From assembly GCA_035295165.1 (NCBI GenBank), contig DATGJN010000086.1, positions 1 to 41,691 on the forward strand: a stretch of 41,691 bases of DNA. The letters are read 5' to 3'. The position numbers and the translations under genes were made by a program. Source of the DNA: a bacterium. GTDB taxonomy: Bacteria > Sysuimicrobiota > Sysuimicrobiia > Sysuimicrobiales > Segetimicrobiaceae. The notes below the pieces were generated by a model. The model was not told where the DNA came from and did no database searches. It worked only from the letters and a program-made list of their open reading frames with translations. This document shows positions 38,876 through 41,691 of this stretch, piece after piece (the stretch's first letter is position 1; every line of letters starts with the position of its first letter).

Positions 38876-39529
38876 TCAGCCCGACCGGCGCGCACGCGTC
38901 CGACCCGAGGTGCGCCGGCGGCGACCGGGGCGCGTCCCCGCGTCCCGCAGCGCGCCCCGGAGGTGCACGGTCAGGATGTGGCCGATCGCGAGGTGCACAT
39001 CTTCCACCAGCTCGTACTCGTCGCTCGGCACCACCACGACCAGGTCCGCGAGCGTGCGGACCGCGCCCCCGGGGCGGCCGACGAGGGCGATGACCACGGC
39101 GCCCGTGGCGCGCGCGGCGCGCGCCGCGGCAACGATGTTGGGGGAGTTCCCGCTCACGGAGAACAACAGCACGGCATCGCCAGGCCGGGCGAGGGTGCGG
39201 ATCTGCTCGGCGAACACGTACTCGTACCCGTGATCGTTCGCCCACGCGGTCAGCGCCGCCGGTTCGCACAGCGCGACGGTGCGGACCCGTTTCGCGCCGA
39301 GCCGCGGCGGCCGGCCGAGCGTCGACTTGCCGAGATCAAGCGCGACATGGGTCGCCGTCGCGGCGCTGCCGCCGTTGCCGGCGAGGAAGATCGCCCCCCC
39401 GGCGCGTGCGATCCGATGGAGGCGGTCCGCGACGGCCGCGATCTCCCCCGCGGGGACCGCGCCCAGGCACGCCCGGAGCCGCGTCGTGTAGGCGCGCGCG
39501 CCACGGCGCGCGGCGTCATTCCTCGACAT
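38876..39529 (-). CDS. gmhA: SIS-domain phosphosugar isomerase, GmhA (phosphoheptose isomerase) type
   Basis: 217 residues, ATG 39529, overlapping the hddA stop by 14 bases. GmhA converts sedoheptulose 7-phosphate to D-glycero-D-manno-heptose 7-phosphate, the first step of ADP- or GDP-heptose synthesis. The SIS phosphate-binding segment is AGNGGSAATATHVALDLGKS (about 50-69) and FSVSGNSPNIVAAARAARA (about 124-142); LFSVSGNSPN is the conserved loop. VPSDEYELVEDVHLAIGHIL carries the Glu and His of the active site. The first 20 residues and last 30 (Arg-rich RRRRTSGRTRARRSG tail) lack family similarity. The partner HddA kinase directly precedes it. gmhB phosphatase and a guanylyl- or adenylyltransferase (hddC or hldE) are not in the window. 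Confidence 0.9.
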   Translation of the reverse strand: MSRNDAARRGARAYTTRLRACLGAVPAGEIAAVADRLHRIARAGGAIFLAGNGGSAATATHVALDLGKSTLGRPPRLGAKRVRTVALCEPAALTAWANDHGYEYVFAEQIRTLARPGDAVLLFSVSGNSPNIVAAARAARATGAVVIALVGRPGGAVRTLADLVVVVPSDEYELVEDVHLAIGHILTVHLRGALRDAGTRPGRRRRTSGRTRARRSG

Positions 39530-40496
39530 AGATGATCCGGCTCCCTTGTGGTTCGAACTCGAGCGAGATCGGGCGCAGGTCAGGGAGCGCGCGCGTGATC
39601 GCGGCGTGGTCGTCGGGCGACGCGAACAGCAACAGGAATCCCCCGCCGCCGGCCCCCAGCAGCTTGCCTCCGATCGCGCCAGCGGCGCGCGCGCGTGCGT
39701 ACCATGCGTCGATCTCGGGCGACGTGATCCCCGGGGCGAGCCCGCGCTTGAGCGTCCATCCGACGTTCAGAATCTCGCCCACGGCGTCGAGGCGCTGCTC
39801 GAGGAGGGCGGTGCGCAACTCCAAGGCGAGATCGCGGATCTTGACCGTATCGGCGCGGGCCGACGCGTCCTCGCGGAGGCCGCGTCCCTGTTCTTCGAGG
39901 ATCGCGTCGGCGTTGCGCGTCAGCCCCGTATAGAGCAGCAGGAGGTGCGCGTGCAGCCGCGCGCGGAACTCCGCATCGGTGACTACGGGCTCGACCTGGA
40001 CGCCGTCTGAGTCGAACCGGATGAACTGCAGCCCGCCATACGCCGCGATGTACTGATCTTGCTTTCCAATCGGCTTCGCGCATCGTTCCAGTTCGATCTC
40101 GCACGCCTCCTCCGCGAGCCGCTTCGCCCCGGCGTGCCGGCCAGTGTACGCGTGCAGCGCGTGGAGCAGTCCGACCGTGTACGTGCTGCTCGAGCCGAGG
40201 CCGGTCCCTCGCGAGGGGATATCGGAGATCGACGTGATCTCGATCCCGCCGGTGACGCCGACGAGCCGCAGCGCTTCACGGATCAGTTCGTGCCGGAGGT
40301 CGTCGACCCGGTCCACCATCTCGGTGATCGAGTAGCTCGCGCGGATCCGGTCGTCGAATTTCTTGTTGACCGTGATGTAGATATACTTGTTGATCGCCGT
40401 GGTGACGACCGCCCCGGGTTCGCGACGATAGAACGCGGGGAGGTCGGAGCCGCCGCCGGCAAAGCTGATCCGCAGGGGAGTTCGCGAAATGATCAC
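39516..40496 (-). CDS. hddA: D-glycero-alpha-D-manno-heptose 7-phosphate kinase (GHMP family)
   Basis: 326 residues from GTG 40496, which begins exactly at the family start IISRTPLRISFAGGGSDLPA; the frame is open to a TTG at 40526. HddA phosphorylates heptose 7-phosphate at C1 for GDP-D-alpha-heptose synthesis. GHMP motifs are SDIPSRGTGLGSSSTYTVGL (ATP loop, about 101-120) and GKLLGAGGGGFLLLFA (C-terminal glycine loop). CAKPIGKQDQYIAAYGGLQF and TVKIRDLALELRTALLEQRL are further matches to HddA rather than other kinases such as FkgA-type fucokinase, although that distinction is not complete by eye. It is the first gene of the minus-strand operon hddA-gmhA-carbamoyltransferase-propeller, with overlaps or gaps of 14, 9 and 4 bases. 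Confidence 0.88.
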   Translation of the reverse strand: MIISRTPLRISFAGGGSDLPAFYRREPGAVVTTAINKYIYITVNKKFDDRIRASYSITEMVDRVDDLRHELIREALRLVGVTGGIEITSISDIPSRGTGLGSSSTYTVGLLHALHAYTGRHAGAKRLAEEACEIELERCAKPIGKQDQYIAAYGGLQFIRFDSDGVQVEPVVTDAEFRARLHAHLLLLYTGLTRNADAILEEQGRGLREDASARADTVKIRDLALELRTALLEQRLDAVGEILNVGWTLKRGLAPGITSPEIDAWYARARAAGAIGGKLLGAGGGGFLLLFASPDDHAAITRALPDLRPISLEFEPQGSRIIYVEE

Positions 40497-40568
40497 GCAC
40501 GTAAGCTTTCGGGTCGGGCGAGCCAACTCCTCGCACCCGGACGCGGCAGGCGAGTGGGCGCGTCCAAG

Positions 40569-41035
40569 CTAGCGCCGATTCCTGGGGGCGCGACCTGTCC
40601 CGCGGGGGCGCAGATGGTGGACGTGCAGGCCAAGTTTTTCGCCGCACGGGCCATCTCAGCGTCGGCCGTGGCGAGTTCCAGGTCTCGGGTCGCGGCTACC
40701 GCGAGATGTGGCGCATCGAGCGTTCGGGCCAGAACGTCGAAGGTGCTCAGCCACGCGCGGGCCGTGAGATACGTCTGGCGCTCGCGCGGTAACCCGTTCG
40801 AACCGCCCGTCTTCCAAGTGCCCCAAGAACAACGCCCGGACCCGTCGGGCGTCCGCCTCCGACAGTTCCCCACCTCTGACCGTCCGCCCAAGGGCGGAGA
40901 AGAGCTCGACTTCCACAAGGTCGCTGACCGCAAGCGCGCCCCCCCCCGTTGGACGAGCGCTTGAACGACCCCGCTGAGCGGCGCGGGCCAGTAGTACGGA
41001 CCGACGACGCTGGTATCGAGGTAGATCAGAATCGT
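40569..41035 (-). pseudogene. PIN-domain toxin, broken by frameshifts
   Basis: A VapC-like PIN ribonuclease is recognisable only across three frames: ILIYLDTSVVGPYYWPAPLS from 41032, then after a run of nine G (minus strand; C at 40939-40947) ALAVSDLVEVELFSALGRTV, GELSEADARRVRALFLGHLE, then back to the first frame YLTARAWLSTFDVLARTLDA with PHLAVAATRDLELATADAEM, and finally, near an A5 run at about 40640, a third frame for EKLGLHVHHLRPRG ending at the TAG at 40569-40571. The catalytic acidic residues (Asp of YLDTS, Glu of VEVEL and Asp of TADAEM) are present in pieces. The expected start has become ACG (41035-41033), or uses ATT. It overlaps the antitoxin stop. Either a decayed toxin or a low-quality assembly stretch. 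Confidence 0.75.
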
Positions 41036-41262
41036 TCCTTCCGTCGACTGGCAACGATCGTCCGACTGATCGGCCCGCCCTCCACGCGAAGCGACGCGCG
41101 GAACGCGGTCAGGTCGGGCAGGCGCCGTCGCACGCGGGCAGGCGGGACCATACGCGCCACTTCTTTGCCACGTCTGAGAATGGCAACTTCCTCCCCGGCG
41201 GCGACACGATCCAGCAACGCGCGCAGCTGAGCTCGCGCATCGCGCGCATTCATGGCTTTCAT
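41026..41262 (-). CDS. Phd/YefM-type antitoxin
   Basis: 78 residues, ATG 41262, with GGGAGGG about 9 bases upstream. The N-terminus MNARDARAQLRALLDRVAAG (residues 4-23) and EEVAILRRGKEVARMVPPAR (24-43) are the standard Phd/YefM dimer and DNA-binding fold. The C-terminal 30 residues (LTAFRASLRVEGGPISRTIV) would wrap the PIN toxin. It is intact, with its own promoter and palindromic operator at 41284-41322, while the downstream toxin gene is broken. Such antitoxins repress their own operon through the palindrome. Confidence 0.9.
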   Translation of the reverse strand: MKAMNARDARAQLRALLDRVAAGEEVAILRRGKEVARMVPPARVRRRLPDLTAFRASLRVEGGPISRTIVASRRKERF

Positions 41263-41283
41263 CGGTGCGGCCCTCCCAGTATG

Positions 41284-41302
41284 TGTACATATGTAATGTA
41301 CA
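41284..41302. promoter_or_regulatory. Palindromic operator of the antitoxin-toxin operon
   Basis: TGTACAT (41284-41290), 5-base spacer, ATGTACA (41296-41302) form a perfect inverted repeat, and a 10-base palindrome TACATATGTA (41286-41295) is nested inside it. It overlaps the -10 of the promoter at 41295-41322 and stands out as AT-rich in a GC-rich window. This fits autorepression by the Phd/YefM protein. Confidence 0.75.
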
Positions 41303-41322
41303 TGACTCCCCGTCGGGGTCAA
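41295..41322 (-). promoter_or_regulatory. Sigma-70-type promoter of the antitoxin-toxin operon
   Basis: On the minus strand TTGACC (41322-41317), 16-base spacer, TACATT (41300-41295). Transcription would start near 41288, about 26 bases before ATG 41262. The -10 lies inside the palindromic operator. Confidence 0.75.
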
Positions 41323-41570
41323 GGGGATCATGATCGTTCGATCCGCAACGCGGGTGCGGCACGGCGATTCGCGGTCCACGCCACGCCCGATAAACCGTCG
41401 AACAGGAACGATCCGTTCCGCCCGTACTGTGCTTTCTTCGTGTCCCGGCGTTTGGCTTCCGGTCGAGGCCGCCGATTTCGCCGTCGAGGTGGGCGAATCC
41501 GTGGCTGCTGAGAGAAACGCCCGGAGCTGCGCGCCATGCGCACAACGGGCCCTTCGCGCCGTGCGGTCTC
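41323..41570. other. Intergenic stretch with no supported gene
   Basis: About 350 bases lie between the antitoxin start and the right-edge gene. Apart from the two promoters at its ends I see no gene, repeat or mobile element. Overlapping frames on both strands have no recognisable motif. Confidence 0.5.
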
Positions 41571-41600
41571 TTGCCGCTCCCGCGACGCGTGGCGTATAAT
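41571..41600 (+). promoter_or_regulatory. Promoter for the right-edge gene, leaderless
   Basis: TTGCCG (41571-41576), 18-base spacer, TATAAT (41595-41600), a perfect -10. The first start codon (GTG 41608, then ATG 41611) is 7-10 bases after it, so the transcript would begin at or next to the start codon and lack a leader. Confidence 0.7.
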
Positions 41601-41607
41601 TTCAGGC

Positions 41608-41691
41608 GTGATGGCGCCTCGCGCTCCCTCCGCCGCGCCGGACCCGTTCTGCGCCGACACCGGCGGAGCCGCCCCCGTTGCCTCCGCGGAG
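41608..41691 (+). CDS. N-terminal fragment of an unidentified gene (runs off the right edge)
   Basis: From GTG 41608 or ATG 41611 the frame is open to the edge, encoding about 27 residues (APRAPSAAPDPFCADTGGAA). It directly follows a perfect -10 box, which is the main reason to call it. The Pro/Ala-rich start has no family I recognise; the function cannot be judged from this piece. Confidence 0.4.
   Translation, partial: MMAPRAPSAAPDPFCADTGGAAPVASAE

Noticed and set aside
37157-39535. A 792-codon plus-strand frame under the carbamoyltransferase and gmhA-like genes
   Set aside because: Mirrors two well-supported minus-strand genes; charged, repetitive composition without structure.
1-41691. 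tRNA, rRNA, CRISPR array, complete insertion sequence, prophage or replication origin
   Set aside because: I looked for cloverleaf-like GGTTCAA/GTTCGA contexts, regularly spaced repeats, transposase motifs and clusters of DnaA-like boxes and saw none that I could support; a dedicated search could still find short RNAs.

Overview
This is a GC-rich (roughly two-thirds G+C or more by eye), densely coded bacterial window with about 42 genes I can support. I see no tRNA, rRNA, CRISPR array, intact insertion sequence or prophage. The gene set suggests a diderm bacterium from a deep-branching, probably uncultivated lineage. It has an LptA/OstA-like protein and manno-heptose genes (outer envelope), a fused 2-oxoacid:ferredoxin oxidoreductase (low-potential electron carriers), a mycobacterial-style MoaD-MoaE fusion, many GTG starts, and several -10 boxes so close to start codons that the transcripts look leaderless. 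I cannot name a genus or phylum from sequence alone.

Layout. 1-963: 5'-truncated MoeB/ThiF-rhodanese sulfur-transfer enzyme. 1140-2443 (minus): small copper-associated cluster with a secreted four-helix-like protein, a plastocyanin-like cupredoxin and a truncated ECF sigma factor. 2561-5669 (minus): AbgB-like M20 amidohydrolase and a solute-binding protein without permeases. 5859-7241: yjbQ diverging from an A-type Fe-S carrier plus NifU-like operon through two back-to-back promoters, ended by an intrinsic terminator. 7305-11227 (plus): acyl-CoA dehydrogenase, two tandem 325-residue MetE-like proteins and a SRPBCC protein with a poly-arginine tail. 11297-15834 (minus): NIPSNAP-like protein, ArsR-type regulator, VOC protein, possible small protein, amidohydrolase and glycosyltransferase.

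16244-24493 (plus): a long co-oriented block with Mrp/ApbC ATPase, DUF169 protein, KorA/KorB, Fur-type regulator, LptA-like protein, class I aldolase, small membrane protein and TRIC/UPF0126 protein. 24564-27472 (minus): XRE regulator, TPR lipoprotein-like or secreted protein, SnoaL-like protein and the MoaD-MoaE fusion. 27672-35074+ (plus): GT39-like membrane glycosyltransferase, M48 metalloprotease, PHP phosphoesterase, DUF202 protein, then a sugar-type ABC importer (binding protein and two permeases, no ATPase) and an amidohydrolase.

36100-40496 (minus): a tightly packed four-gene operon of heptose-7-phosphate kinase (hddA), SIS isomerase (gmhA-like), NodU/WapO-type O-carbamoyltransferase and a beta-propeller-like protein. 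This is the most coherent accessory system here and suggests an O-carbamoylated heptose surface glycan. 40569-41322 (minus): a Phd/YefM-type antitoxin with a clear palindromic operator, followed by a PIN toxin gene broken by at least three frame changes. The right edge carries a promoter and the first codons of another gene.

Cofactor themes recur: sulfur transfer and molybdopterin (MoeB-rhodanese, MoaD-MoaE), Fe-S assembly (HesB/NifU/Mrp) and Fe-S-dependent 2-oxoacid oxidation (KorAB) next to a Fur regulator.
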